A DNA stretch of 64,000 nt, taken from Hyphomicrobiales bacterium. GTDB lineage: Bacteria > Pseudomonadota > Alphaproteobacteria > Rhizobiales > Rhizobiaceae. A program made the position numbers and the translations under genes. The notes under the pieces are model-generated. The model made no database searches. It saw only the letters and a program-made list of their open reading frames with translations, and had not been told where the DNA came from. The stretch spans positions 37,231 to 101,230 of the forward strand of contig UBTY01000029.1 in the NCBI GenBank assembly GCA_900468535.1. The letters run 5' to 3'. Positions 34,966 to 44,301 of the stretch are shown in pieces. Position 1 is the stretch's first letter. Every line of letters begins with the position of its first letter.

Positions 34966-35673
34966 TCACCTCTGAGAACAGATCTTGACGTGTTTGTTGA
35001 CCCAGCAATTGCCCTGCTTCTTCAACTTGCCAAGTGCGGTTTGGGCATGGCCGGCGTTCGGGAACTCGTTCCAGTAGCCGTCGGCTGTTTCTTTGTCCTC
35101 AAGGAATAGCTGAGCGAAATAGCAATCGGCAATCATCTGATACTCGGGGCTCGAACTGCTTGACTTCCATTCGCACCGTCCATCAATGAACTTCTCTCCT
35201 TTCACCTGCAAAAGACAGGTTGAGGATAGCTCGCCGACATCAGGGTCGAATTTCGAGGGCGCTGGCTCGGATTTCGATGTTTCGGGGCCAACGCCAAACT
35301 TGAACAAGGAAAATCGCTTCGTGAGCCCCACGCAGGCCGACAACGGCACGGTTGCCGTCGACGTCGGTGATCGCAAGTTCGGATCCGGCAGCAACATCGT
35401 TCAGAAGGTCAGGCGATAGTTGCTCGAAGCTGGTCCAACCGAAGTAATCGTTCTGGCCGCCGTCGGACAGATACGGTCGCCTGTCATCCTCGTGCCAAGT
35501 TGCACGCGTATCTCCGCCGAAAGGGTCGTCGACGTAACCTGCAAACTGCTTCCCGGGGAGGCCATGAAGCCGACCCTCACGTCGCCGGATTTGGTTTCAG
35601 CATAGCAGGCGTTCCCCCAATCCTCGTCGGACGAACTGAATTGCCACTTGTTCGATACCAAGGTACCGGACAC
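34966..35673 (-). pseudogene. Frameshifted hypothetical protein
   Basis: Three consecutive pieces on the minus strand join into one protein if two frameshifts are allowed. The first, from 35673, is WQFSSSDEDWGNACYAETKS and VGFMASPGSSLQVTS. The second, in another frame near 35460-35300, is DYFGWTSFEQLSPDLLNDVA and SELAITDVDGNRAVVGLRGA. The third, in the frame ending at 34966, is TCLLQVKGEKFIDGRCEWKS and LEDKETADGYWNEFPNAGHA. Each part looks coding on its own. I do not know the family; the C-terminal part resembles small exported Cys-containing proteins. Confidence 0.45.
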
Positions 35674-36242
35674 ATCTGAGCTATCACTGCTCTGCTGGTC
35701 AGTTGTCTGGGAATCCGTCCGTCACCCGCTAGACCAACATGCCTTCGACGACGTGATGATAACCGACATGGTGAGTGCCAAGGCAGGCCGTCTGGGGCCC
35801 AGGTAAGGCCGCAATCAGAGACGGAACGCTCGAACTGTACCTCGATGGCTGGAAAGTAACAGAGACAGAATCATAGTTCTCTCGACAGTCGGAGTGCAGC
35901 GATGCGAGCGCCAGATTACACTGTGGGAAAGGGCGGGGAAGCCGGATGACCTACAACCCAGAATGAAGCGATCCTGGGGACCGAAGAGGCCTTTCCGCTG
36001 TCCAAGATCTCAAAGCTGCAATTAACGCAAACCGAGGAAATCGTAGTGGTCATGGATGATTGTGACGGTCGCGACGCCGTAAGCTGTTCGAGCCGATATC
36101 GCACTAATGGGCACGAGAACGTTCATCCGTTTGATGGGCCGCAGGGCAACGGCGGACACCGCACCAAGAGGGTGAGGAAGAGGAGACTCTCGATACAAGA
36201 CGGCGGTGATTTTCATCGGCCTCGCCGAAATCCAACTACCCA
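35674..36242 (+). other. Stretch with decayed coding remnants
   Basis: No intact gene is visible. On the plus strand a short C-terminus-like piece (IRDGTLELYLDGWKVTETES, stop near 35873) and further on EEAFPLSKISKLQLTQTEEI look like leftovers of real proteins, but both lack starts. It lies between the decayed gene at 34966 and the conserved operon at 36243. Confidence 0.35.
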
Positions 36243-36500
36243 CTACTTCACAGTGCAGAACGCCATACGCTCGGTAATCATGGTTCCGTCTTCCGCAACG
36301 ACGGCAATCCAAGAGCGATTGCCGATTCGAACGGTGAGCCGTGTTCTACCTGCATCCGCGCCTTCGCCTCGCTCTATTACGCTGCGAACGAGCCCCTGCT
36401 GCATCTGACGGCGGAGGGTTTCGGTCGGAACGCCGAACCGATCGGCGAGAAAGACGGCATCTACTGTGAAATCGTTGATGTCGTTTTGATCGGCCATCAT
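36243..36500 (-). CDS. DUF6522-like small protein
   Basis: The product has 85 residues. FTVDAVFLADRFGVPTETLR looks like a small helix-turn-helix, followed by RLTVRIGNRSWIAVVAEDGT as a beta sheet. I recognise it as a DUF6522-type protein seen in denitrification clusters; its function is unknown. It is the last gene of a five-gene minus-strand operon starting at 38980, 8 bp after the MIP18-like gene. Confidence 0.6.
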   Translation of the reverse strand: MMADQNDINDFTVDAVFLADRFGVPTETLRRQMQQGLVRSVIERGEGADAGRTRLTVRIGNRSWIAVVAEDGTMITERMAFCTVK

Positions 36501-36508
36501 CTACTTCC

Positions 36509-36820
36509 TCACTTGGTGGCGGCGCCTAAAGAAAACAGTTCCGCCATTTCGGGTGACCAAGCAGGCTCGTAGACGAGCTCCACAGTGGCCTGCGGAACCG
36601 CTTCCAGCGACTCTACGCGCGTCTTTACCGCATCTGCGAGAAAGGCCGAGGCGGGACAGAAGCGGGTTGTCGTTGTCATCTTGATGCTGACCGCCCGATC
36701 CTTGTCGATGGTGACGTCGTAGATCAAGCCTAGATCTACGATGTTCGTTCCGATCTCCGGGTCTTCGATGTCCCGCAAGGCATCGAGTACTACGTCGGAT
36801 GTTAACTCAGGTTTGGGCAT
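36509..36820 (-). CDS. MIP18/DUF59-family iron-sulfur assembly protein
   Basis: The product has 103 residues. The DUF59 signature LRDIEDPEIGTNIVDLGLIY is followed by TTTTRFCPASAFLADAVKTR with the conserved Cys, and VELVYEPAWSPEM at the end. Members such as SufT and PaaD-related proteins help mature Fe-S enzymes. Here it is sandwiched between DUF2249 genes in a low-oxygen operon, so a role in repair or assembly of NO-damaged Fe-S clusters is plausible. It overlaps the preceding gene by 14 bases. Confidence 0.8.
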   Translation of the reverse strand: MPKPELTSDVVLDALRDIEDPEIGTNIVDLGLIYDVTIDKDRAVSIKMTTTTRFCPASAFLADAVKTRVESLEAVPQATVELVYEPAWSPEMAELFSLGAATK

Positions 36821-37322
36821 TGGTCCCCTCCAGCGGCGTGCAACGGATCATGATGCGGTAGACCTTTCCCGTCTCGTCGAAGTTACCGATCCATTCATGA
36901 CCACGCTCTTTCAGTTCGTTGAAGAGAAAGACGGGTTCTCTGTTGAGCAACGCAAACATCACTTCGCCGCTGTCCATCATTTCGAGTCTCGCGAGTATAC
37001 GCTCCATCGGCTCGGGCGGCGGAAGGTCAGTCAGATCCAGATTCCAGACAGGATCAGGCCACAGCGCGTCGGATGCAGACGCCTCTTCGGCCGCGCCCTT
37101 TGGGACAAAATCTATCTCCCAATCGTCGTCAGCAATGCGTCGGGTTGTATGATCGAAGCCCCGGTCCGTGAGCTGGCGTATAAGCGGCCGGGGCTCGAAG
37201 ATCGCAAGGAGGCGAACGCCCTCGCCAGGCTGCAGGCTGGCAAAAGTATCCATGATCAGTTGGAAGGGCATCCCTCCATCGCGGAGTATCTGTCGTACGT
37301 CGAGTTCACGAAGCTGAACCAT
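36807..37322 (-). CDS. Tandem DUF2249 protein
   Basis: From the ATG at 37322 (MVQLRELDVRQILRDGGMPF) the product has 171 residues with two DUF2249 copies. The first is at about 1-75 (GVRLLAIFEPRPLIRQLTDR), the second at 95-165 (EVMFALLNREPVFLFNELKE). DUF2249 domains are small TusA-like folds often encoded near nitrite and NO reductase genes; the function is undefined. It starts 5 bp after the membrane-protein gene. Confidence 0.75.
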   Translation of the reverse strand: MVQLRELDVRQILRDGGMPFQLIMDTFASLQPGEGVRLLAIFEPRPLIRQLTDRGFDHTTRRIADDDWEIDFVPKGAAEEASASDALWPDPVWNLDLTDLPPPEPMERILARLEMMDSGEVMFALLNREPVFLFNELKERGHEWIGNFDETGKVYRIMIRCTPLEGTNAQT

Positions 37323-37327
37323 TGGCG

Positions 37328-38680
37328 TCACCTCTGTGTGTTGCCGGCGAAGAAGAAGGCCGGGTGTTTGAATGGACTTTTCTTTGTATCCGCATCGACG
37401 CACGCCAACGCACGGGAAAGTGCGAGTTCCACGGCGATGGCACCCGTCGAAAGGATTTGAACCAAGGCGGCGACGCGGAAGGCACCGTCTTGAGAGAAGA
37501 GGATCGCAGCAGCCGCCACGACGACGGCGCTGTAAAATATTGTAAACCAGACCGAAGCGCGGCCGCCGTGGACCAGATCAGCCAGCTTCGGCGTCGCGCG
37601 ACGTCCAAGAAGCGGTCCGAACGCCTCGATCCATGTCAGGAAAGGGACAATCTTCAAAAGCTGGGCCAGGCCAAGCCCGGTCAACCATCCAAAGACAAAG
37701 AGGTAGGTCAGCGAGACGAATGTCCTTTCGTCGGCGCCAGCAAGCATGGCTACAGGGAAAAGGGCGGCACTGACGCCGAACAGGACGAAGGCAGGGAGCG
37801 ACCAGTAAGTGTTCACTTCGAGCACCTTCCTCCGCCGGGTCCTATAAGCATGCATTAGCTCGACAATGTACGCCCCGCCTGCCAGCAGAAAGAACGCAGT
37901 GGCAAGGAGTCCGAGGGTACGAGCGAGGGTTTCGTCAACGGTCAGAGCGCACGCCGACAGGGCAAGAAGACCGACGACTGCAATGCAACTGCGAAGAAGT
38001 ATTTTCGAATGTTTCATGTCATCCGACAGCAAGAACATTGGAAGTAATTTGTAGCTGACTCCGACAGCGGCGAAGGTCATCCAACCAACCAAGCCGAAAC
38101 CGGCATGTAGTGGGACTGCCGCAACGACGAATGTCACGACGGTAGGAACGCTTACAACACCTGGAACGACGATTGCGAACAGCGCACCCATACCTACCGT
38201 GGCCCCGAGACTTGCGATACCGATCAGGACGTATGGCGACGCCTCGTGAGCATACCGGCCGCGCCAGAGCAACGAAAAAAGCACTGCCGCGATTGACAGG
38301 ATCGAGGTTACAAGTACTGCGGCCGCACCCGTCATCGTCGGCCCCGCATACGACGAGCCGGCATCGATAAGGCAGAAGCCAGAGAGCAGCAGAACCAAAC
38401 CTAACATGATGCCGCAAAGCACGAACAGACCCAGGTTGCCTTTAGGAAGTTCAAGGCCCGTCAAGACAGGTCCGAACTGCAAGAGTGCGCCAATCATCAG
38501 CAACAAGAGCCAGCCAATAGTGGTTGAATGCACGATGATGAGAGCACAGGGTTCTGTAACGCCGAGAGACGGCACCCAGCCCCCTGCCGCAAGCAGACCT
38601 TCTGCAAGCAGCAGAAAGAAGAGCGCCGCTGCGAAGTAGGACATCGTCCACCGCGACAGGCTCGTCCCCATGGGCATCAT
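37328..38680 (-). CDS. Multi-pass membrane protein, haem-copper oxidase subunit I-like
   Basis: The product has 450 residues and about twelve hydrophobic segments. VHSTTIGWLLLLMIGALLQF near residue 50 and PLHAGFGLVGWMTFAAVGVS near residue 190 resemble the conserved His-containing helices of NorB/CcoN-like proteins, though the full set of haem-copper ligands is not seen. It lies between two DUF2249 genes. Proteins of this sort are found in denitrification clusters without a known reaction; an NnrS-like haem protein or quinol/NO-handling protein are possible readings. Confidence 0.6.
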   Translation of the reverse strand: MMPMGTSLSRWTMSYFAAALFFLLLAEGLLAAGGWVPSLGVTEPCALIIVHSTTIGWLLLLMIGALLQFGPVLTGLELPKGNLGLFVLCGIMLGLVLLLSGFCLIDAGSSYAGPTMTGAAAVLVTSILSIAAVLFSLLWRGRYAHEASPYVLIGIASLGATVGMGALFAIVVPGVVSVPTVVTFVVAAVPLHAGFGLVGWMTFAAVGVSYKLLPMFLLSDDMKHSKILLRSCIAVVGLLALSACALTVDETLARTLGLLATAFFLLAGGAYIVELMHAYRTRRRKVLEVNTYWSLPAFVLFGVSAALFPVAMLAGADERTFVSLTYLFVFGWLTGLGLAQLLKIVPFLTWIEAFGPLLGRRATPKLADLVHGGRASVWFTIFYSAVVVAAAAILFSQDGAFRVAALVQILSTGAIAVELALSRALACVDADTKKSPFKHPAFFFAGNTQR

Positions 38681-38695
38681 CGTGCTTCTCCTATC

Positions 38696-38980
38696 CTAGT
38701 GACTGCCGCAGCAGCAGTCGCACCCGGCGTCGAGGCGAATAATTTCGACCCGCCAAACGTCCGGCCCCTGCTCGAGATACTCCCATGAAAATTTGCCAGG
38801 CAATGCAGTCTCGAGCTGGTACTGAAGCGGACGCGGTTCGTGGTCGCTCGTAATGTGCAGCATGCCTCCCGGCGTCAGTGTATGCAGTGTGCCAAAGATC
38901 CGGGGGTGACGTTCACTTGGAGGTAGAATGCGAACATCAATATGAGGGATTCCGGCAGCTTGGTTCAAGTTCTCTGACAT
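38696..38980 (-). CDS. DUF2249 protein with Cys-rich tail
   Basis: From the ATG at 38980 (MSENLNQAAGIPHIDVRILP) the product has 94 residues. One DUF2249 domain (RIFGTLHTLTPGGMLHITSD, HEPRPLQYQLE) is followed by an unusual C-terminal CDCCCGSH, a possible metal site. It is the first gene of a five-gene operon (DUF2249, membrane protein, 2xDUF2249, MIP18, DUF6522). A TTGACATATGACAA box lies about 150 bp upstream and is shared with hemN. Confidence 0.75.
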   Translation of the reverse strand: MSENLNQAAGIPHIDVRILPPSERHPRIFGTLHTLTPGGMLHITSDHEPRPLQYQLETALPGKFSWEYLEQGPDVWRVEIIRLDAGCDCCCGSH

Positions 38981-39132
38981 AAAACTGAAATTCCTTTTGG
39001 TCGCCGCTTGAAATTCGGTGACGGGCGGCGGCACGCCACGATGTCGGATCAAACGATAGCCGCCAACGAGCTGGCGAACTTTGACAGCGGACAAACTTCA
39101 CGAAGGTTTCCTTCAGTCTTCGATGCGGTTCA

Positions 39133-39146
39133 TTGACATATGACAA
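39133..39146. promoter_or_regulatory. FNR-type box between DUF2249 operon and hemN
   Basis: TTGACATATGACAA is symmetrical except at one pair and has the FNR spacing. It lies 34 bp before the hemN start, and 152 bp before the divergent DUF2249 operon. Confidence 0.65.
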
Positions 39147-39179
39147 GGAACGCCGAGGCGCCCGAGTTCATAAGGAGGC

Positions 39180-40556
39180 ATGATTGAAACAACGGACAAG
39201 ATGATGTCGAAGTATCTGGTGGCCAAGTACGGCGAAGCACGCCTTCCGCGTTATACGAGCTATCCGACCGCTCCCGCCTTCGGAGAAGCTGTCGGCCCCG
39301 AGCAATATGCAGCGGCGCTGAAGGACGTCGCGCGGGGCGATCCCGTGTCGTTATATCTCCACGTGCCATTTTGCAGATCGATGTGCTGGTACTGTGGCTG
39401 TCACACCACGATTACCCAGAAGGATGCTCCGATCCTTGATTATCTGGATGTCATGAGCCGGGAGATCGAACTGGTCGCGAAGGCCGCAGAGGGAGGCATC
39501 CCCGTTCGAAACGTGCACTTTGGTGGCGGCACGCCGACCATCATGAAACCGCACGAATTTGCAGCTCTTATGAAGAAGTTGAGAACTTCCTTCGACTTCG
39601 AAGATCACGCCAGCATCGCAGTGGAGATTGATCCTAGAACGCTCGACAGCCAGATGATTGCGGCACTCGGCGAAAACGGTGTGAACCGCGCCAGCTTGGG
39701 AGTCCAGAGCTTCGACCCGGTCGTACAGAAGGCTATTAATAGAATCCAGACTTTCAACCAAACGAAGGCAGCGGTTGCGGGCCTGCGAGCCTATGGCGTG
39801 ACGAGCATCAATTTCGACCTGATCTATGGATTACCATTTCAGACCGTCGACTCGTGCATAGAAACGGTTCAGATGGCGGTCGAACTTCGCCCAGAGCGTT
39901 TCGCAGTCTTCGGCTACGCGCACGTTCCTGCCTTCAAGAAGCATCAGCGCTTGATCGATGAAACCGCGCTTCCGGGCGCGTCTGAACGCAACGAGCAGGC
40001 GGAAGCGATAGCCCAGGAACTCGTTGCCGCAGGCTATGTGCAGATCGGCTTGGATCACTTCGCATTGCCTGAGGATGAACTTGCCGTTGCCTCCACTAAG
40101 GGACGGCTCCACAGAAATTTCCAGGGCTACACTACCGACGACTGCAGCACTCTGATCGGTCTAGGTGCGTCGTCGATCGGCCGTCTCGCCTCGGGCTATT
40201 ATCAGAACCATGTGGCGATAGGACGATATACAGAAATGGTGGCGTCCGGCATTCTTCCGACCGCCAAAGGCTACATACTCACCGACGAAGACAGGCTGCG
40301 GGCTCAGGTCATCGAACGCCTGATGTGCGACTTCGAGGTGGACGTTGCAAAGATTAGCGGCAAGGCTGGCTACGAGGCCGAATTCCTGCTCGACCGCAAC
40401 GAGCGCCTTGAAGAACTCATTCGAGATGGCGTTGCCGTCGCCGTCGACGGTCGGGTGTCCGTCACCAAGGACTCGCGGTTCATGGTACGCGCTGTTGCAG
40501 CGGCCTTCGACGCGTATCTCGGCGCATCTGGCAGAACGCATAGCAAAGCTGCCTGA
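39180..40556 (+). CDS. hemN: HemN, oxygen-independent coproporphyrinogen III oxidase
   Basis: The product has 458 residues. The radical-SAM cluster motif is LHVPFCRSMCWYCGCHT (C-x3-C-x2-C plus the extra Cys of HemN), and RLPRYTSYPTAPAFGEAVGP at the N-terminus and VHFGGGTPTIM are typical. It converts coproporphyrinogen III to protoporphyrinogen IX without O2, supplying haem for the cytochromes here. AAGGAGG lies only one base before the ATG at 39180, so translation might instead begin at 39201 or 39204 (MSKYLVAKYG). An FNR-type box just upstream fits low-oxygen induction. Confidence 0.92.
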   Translation: MIETTDKMMSKYLVAKYGEARLPRYTSYPTAPAFGEAVGPEQYAAALKDVARGDPVSLYLHVPFCRSMCWYCGCHTTITQKDAPILDYLDVMSREIELVAKAAEGGIPVRNVHFGGGTPTIMKPHEFAALMKKLRTSFDFEDHASIAVEIDPRTLDSQMIAALGENGVNRASLGVQSFDPVVQKAINRIQTFNQTKAAVAGLRAYGVTSINFDLIYGLPFQTVDSCIETVQMAVELRPERFAVFGYAHVPAFKKHQRLIDETALPGASERNEQAEAIAQELVAAGYVQIGLDHFALPEDELAVASTKGRLHRNFQGYTTDDCSTLIGLGASSIGRLASGYYQNHVAIGRYTEMVASGILPTAKGYILTDEDRLRAQVIERLMCDFEVDVAKISGKAGYEAEFLLDRNERLEELIRDGVAVAVDGRVSVTKDSRFMVRAVAAAFDAYLGASGRTHSKAA

Positions 40557-40598
40557 GTCCCATCTCAACCGTTGATCCGCACCTAGATAACTGAAACG

Positions 40599-40627
40599 TA
40601 CCCCACACGAATCTTCGCGGTGGGGTA
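40599..40627 (+). terminator. Possible terminator hairpin after hemN
   Basis: TACCCCAC (40599-40606) and GTGGGGTA (40620-40627) form a perfect 8-bp stem with a 13-base loop, 43 bp after the hemN stop. There is no T-run after it, so it may be a factor-dependent or processing site. Confidence 0.4.
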
Positions 40628-40822
40628 GGTTCCCCGTTCTAGCAACTTTGGTACACTGTTAGACATATTTGCACCGACGAGGGCGTCAGCGAGCGGATAG
40701 TTTTCGGAATACGACTGAGAGCTTGCTAGAACTCGACGGCGCTCGCAACCGGTACCTGAACTACATCGTCACGGAGCCGGGACCTACCTAGCAAACTGGA
40801 TTTGAAAGAATCCGCGGGGTCG

Positions 40823-41278
40823 CTAATCGGCTCTACTGGCGCTTCGTCCTGACACCGAATGAACCAGGATACCGTAGAAGACGTGCGGAGGTTCTGAGAG
40901 AACAGGAAGCTCGTGCGTTGAAAGAGACCCAATCTCCCACCAGTCGGGCTGGGCTTGTAGAAGCGACCAGGCCTTGATGCGCTCATCCCGCCAGAGATCA
41001 TTATCGGGAAACTCTTCGAAAGCCCCGTCGATCAACACGCTTGTCCAGCCGGAGGTCGACCGCTGCTCGACGTGGAGGCAGACCTTCTCGTTCTCTCTCA
41101 TCCAATCGAGCTTCTTGCCTGGCATCGTGAAGCTGTAGGCCATGTTGCCGGAGAAGGCGAAGTAGATGGCAGCGATGTAAGGCTGTCCATTTCTGCAGCA
41201 CGCAAGGTGTCCGAAGCGGGTATGTTCGAGAATCTCGTAGCATTCGTTTGGGCCCAGTTCGCGTAGATGCATCGACAT
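40823..41278 (-). CDS. Pyridoxamine 5'-phosphate oxidase-family flavin protein
   Basis: From the ATG at 41278 (MSMHLRELGPNECYEILEHT), preceded by GAGGAGAAGACATC, the product has 151 residues. The split-barrel flavin domain is seen as RFGHLACCRNGQPYIAAIYF and FTMPGKKLDWMRENEKVCLH, then SGWTSVLIDGAFEEFPD. Such proteins bind FMN or haem and often belong to low-oxygen regulons; the substrate is unknown. It lies last in a minus-strand run after the BON and TraR-like genes. Confidence 0.75.
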   Translation of the reverse strand: MSMHLRELGPNECYEILEHTRFGHLACCRNGQPYIAAIYFAFSGNMAYSFTMPGKKLDWMRENEKVCLHVEQRSTSGWTSVLIDGAFEEFPDNDLWRDERIKAWSLLQAQPDWWEIGSLSTHELPVLSEPPHVFYGILVHSVSGRSASRAD

Positions 41279-41310
41279 GATGTCTTCTCCTCGGATGAAT
41301 CTGCCCCCTT

Positions 41311-41605
41311 TCAGCGCAACGAACGGGCGCAATCTATGCAGAACGGGGTGTAGGGGATGGCATGGAGACGTTGGGCCCCGATCTCGCTCCCGCACTTCAC
41401 GCATTTTCCGAAGGCGCCGCCCTGATACGAAGCAAAGCGGCGTCAATAGCAGACTCGGAGAACCTCGTCATTCTCGACCTGTCGTTGCTCGTTCGCCGCT
41501 GTCTCTGTCTAGCGCGACAGACAAATCAGCTTCTATCGCTGAGGCTCGTTTTTGCAGATCGTTCCTAAGGTTCGTCAATCGTCCGGTTGTCTGCTGAGTA
41601 ATCAT
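41311..41605 (-). pseudogene. TraR/DksA-type zinc-finger protein, frameshifted
   Basis: The ATG at 41605 (MITQQTTGRLTNLRNDLQKR) has a good ribosome-binding site. The reading continues through RASAIEADLSVALDRDS, then needs frame changes to read ENDEVL, ESAIDAALLRIR and finally GGAFGKCVKCGSEIGAQRLH with IPYTPFCIDCARSLR, the C-x2-C...C-x2-C finger. The parts are in order but in three frames, so no full protein is made. The intact family modulates RNA polymerase. It lies in a low-oxygen operon between BON and PNPOx-like genes. Confidence 0.6.
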
Positions 41606-41618
41606 TGAACTTGTTTCC

Positions 41619-41891
41619 TCAAAAAATCAAACCCCGTCCCACGCCGCCCGCCATGTGATAGGCCATCGAGATGTCGTTGATGACCCTTCGCACGCCTTTC
41701 ACGCTTTCTGCAGACACCTTCGCTGCTTCCCGTCTGGACGGGCTCCCCAACTTGCCGCGCAACGTCACGACGCCTTTCGATACGGTGGCCTTCACGTCTT
41801 GATGGGTTAGTCCGAGTTCAAGCTGTAGGCGGCTCCTGACGGCCATGGATAGGGCGTCGTCACCAATCGGGATAATGTCGTGCGCGTACAT
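41619..41891 (-). CDS. BON-domain protein
   Basis: The ATG at 41891 (MYAHDIIPIGDDALSMAVRS) follows GGAGGCACTTACT and gives 90 residues. One BON domain covers most of it: VKATVSKGVVTLRGKLGSPS and KGVRRVINDISM. BON domains bind phospholipid or act as small stress proteins; there is no signal peptide here. A TTGACGCAAATCAA box lies 57 bp upstream, so it probably leads an FNR/FixK-type operon with the genes after it. Confidence 0.75.
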   Translation of the reverse strand: MYAHDIIPIGDDALSMAVRSRLQLELGLTHQDVKATVSKGVVTLRGKLGSPSRREAAKVSAESVKGVRRVINDISMAYHMAGGVGRGLIF

Positions 41892-41947
41892 AGTAAGTGC
41901 CTCCGTTGTGCCGATTGGCATCAAACATGAGGAGTGGACGCACAGCG

Positions 41948-41961
41948 TTGACGCAAATCAA
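41948..41961. promoter_or_regulatory. FNR-type box before the BON gene
   Basis: TTGACGCAAATCAA fits the FNR consensus in both half-sites and spacing, 57-70 bp upstream of the BON-domain gene. It overlaps the end of the decayed PAS gene. Confidence 0.6.
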
Positions 41962-43216
41962 ACAGAAGAACGATTGCGACCGTCGGTCGTATCGAAGGCT
42001 TTCAGAACATGTCGCGTATTGTTCAGGAGCGTGTCATTCAGACGCGAGATCTCACCAAGGCCAGCGTTCAACTTCTCTTGGAAGTCTTCGAGGTCCGCGA
42101 TCAGATCGGAAAGGACACGCGTGCGGAGCCTACCGGCCTCGACCTTTCCCACACGCGGATGGCCGCCAGTCCCGTCGAGAGCGTTTCATTTCGCCGGCGG
42201 CCCTTATGAACTCGGACATTTCCCCCTGGATCTTCGCAAGGCCTTCGAACGACCTCATCCAAAAACTAGAGGTCTGGCTGTCGAGGCAGGTCGTCTCCTC
42301 AATCCTGTCGATCCTGTCGTCGAGGACTTCTTCGAGGAAGGCCGTGGACATCTCAGCTTGGAGCCGCGCCGTTCCGATAAGGAAAGCGCCGTGCTGGATG
42401 GCTTCGGAGACCTTTCGGGCGGAGATCGAGAAAGTTTCCAATGCAGCTTCGATTTCGGTCGCAAGCGCACCTTCTGGGAGATCTTTCCAATCGCCGCACC
42501 TGAACTTCCGAGACGTCCTGAGTGCACGATCAGGTTCATAGGAACGAATCGATGGTTCGCATATGCTCCCATGATCTCGCGAGCGATGCCGTACAGCCTC
42601 CTGGACGTGCTGCAGAGGTCTTCAAGCAGCTCGACCAAGCCGTTGCGGGAGCGCCCGAGCGGGCGTCAAGTTCAGCGAGAAGACTGCTCGCCATGAACGC
42701 GTCATAGTCTTCGAAGCTATGTTTCTGAAGATGCTGCATAAGCAAAGTGGCGCTCTGCTGCGGCGAAACCCTCTCACGCTCCTCTGTGCTAAGCAGCCGC
42801 TCGTACGCCGATCTGACAATCTCAAAAAGTGGACCGGATGGCTTCAGCCGAACGGACAGATATCCGTCCTCGATCGACGTCACGATCGTGTAGACCCAGT
42901 AGTGGTCCCCGTCCTTGGCTCGGTTCTTGACGTAGGCGCCGGTGGGGAGGCCCCGTCGAATCCTATCCCACATCAGCCAGAAAACGCCGCGAGGCATGTC
43001 CGCGTGTCGGATCACGGTGTGCGGCTTCGCAAGCAGTTCGTCCCAGTCAAATCTGCTTATCCGCCGAAAGACGCTGTTCCCCGAACAAATCTTACCTCGC
43101 TTGTCGGTTCGCGAAAAAAATAGTTCATCGAACTCGAAGGGAACCTCGGCTTCATTGTGCTGGCTTTTCATGCTGGGCGTCTTCCGTATTGCGGCGGGAA
43201 ACTTCTCGTCCCCCAT
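41958..43216 (-). pseudogene. PAS-domain sensor (chemoreceptor-like), multiply frameshifted
   Basis: An intact first 190 residues, probably starting at 43168 (MKSQHNEAEVPFEFDELFFS), show a PAS domain typical of Aer-like sensors: RTDKRGKICSGNSVFRRISR, then FDWDELLAKPHTVIRHADMP and GVFWLMWDRIRRGLPTGAYV. After about 42650 the reading jumps among frames: LYGIAREIMGAYANHRFVPM, then EMSTAFLEEVLDDRID, then SDLIADLEDFQEKLNAGLGE with RLNDTLLNNTRHVLKAFD at the end. Three or more indels are needed. A shortened PAS-only protein could still be made from the 5' part. Confidence 0.6.
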
Positions 43217-43261
43217 TTCTGGGGGTAAGGCATGAAGAATGCATTAACCGATATGACGGCG

Positions 43262-44290
43262 CTAGGATTCCGATCTACCCCTGACGCGATCGATTAGCCG
43301 CTGAACGTTTTCGGGAGCTACCTGTGGAATGATCCCGTGTCCCAGGTTGAAGATCAGCGGGCCGTTGCCAAGGCGCTGCAAAATTGCGTCTACGCCTTCA
43401 TCAAGAGCGCTTCCGCCGGCCGCAAGTCGCATGGGATCGAGATTGCCCTGAACGGGTCCGTCCTTCTGTAGCTCAGAGGCGAAGGCGAGTGGGACGGTCC
43501 AGTCAAGACCGATGGCGTCCGCTCCCGTCTTGCGGCGATATTCTTTCAACATCAATCCTGCGCCTTTTGGGAAGGCTATGATCTTTGCCGAAGGGCGTCT
43601 GGCCCTGATGGACCCGATCATACGTGCGACCGGCCTTACCGCGTACGCCTCGAACTCTGGTTCGCCTAAAACGCCCGCCCAGGAGTCAAATATCTGCACC
43701 GCGTCGGCGCCTGCATCGAGCTGAGCTACCAGATACTCTGCGGAAACGTCGGCCAACAGCGTGAGCAGCCGTTCGAACGCCTCTGGATGCCGGAAGGCAA
43801 AGAGACGGGCAGGGGCCTGATCAGGAGTGGCCCTCCCGGCCACCATGTACGTTGCCACCGTCCAGGGCGCTCCACAGAAACCAAGTAGGGCCGTGGGTGC
43901 GGGAAGCTTGGCCCGGAGTGATTCCACGGTCTGAATAACCGGGCTGAGGTGAGCAAAGATGCTCTCGGCGTTCAGGGCCGGGATTCCGTGTTCGTCGATC
44001 GGATCCATTACTGGGCCGTGCCCCTCATTGAAGCGGACATTGCGATTCAATGCATCTGGAATCACGAGAATGTCGGAGAACAGGATGGCTGCATCGAGCC
44101 CGAACCGACGTATCGGCTGCAAGGTGACCTCGGTCGCGAGTTCTTGATTGTAGCATAGCTGCAGGAAGCTTCCGGCCTGCGCCCGCGTTTCCAGGTACTC
44201 GGGAAGATAGCGACCAGCCTGCCTCATGAGCCAGATCGGGGGAGGCGAAAGGGTTTCGCCGTCAAGGACGCGAACAAGATTTCTGCGCAT
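43262..44290 (-). CDS. hemE: HemE, uroporphyrinogen decarboxylase
   Basis: From the ATG at 44290 ([20 protein letters not shown]) the product has 342 residues, normal for HemE. The signatures [16 protein letters not shown] and [14 protein letters not shown] are present, as is [16 protein letters not shown] at the C-terminus. It converts uroporphyrinogen III to coproporphyrinogen III in haem synthesis. Its place in a denitrification operon with a hemerythrin-like gene suggests a second, low-oxygen-induced copy, though I cannot see the rest of the genome. It starts 11 bp after the preceding gene. Confidence 0.9.
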   Translation of the reverse strand: MRRNLVRVLDGETLSPPPIWLMRQAGRYLPEYLETRAQAGSFLQLCYNQELATEVTLQPIRRFGLDAAILFSDILVIPDALNRNVRFNEGHGPVMDPIDEHGIPALNAESIFAHLSPVIQTVESLRAKLPAPTALLGFCGAPWTVATYMVAGRATPDQAPARLFAFRHPEAFERLLTLLADVSAEYLVAQLDAGADAVQIFDSWAGVLGEPEFEAYAVRPVARMIGSIRARRPSAKIIAFPKGAGLMLKEYRRKTGADAIGLDWTVPLAFASELQKDGPVQGNLDPMRLAAGGSALDEGVDAILQRLGNGPLIFNLGHGIIPQVAPENVQRLIDRVRGRSES

Positions 44291-44301
44291 GCTCGTTACC
44301 T

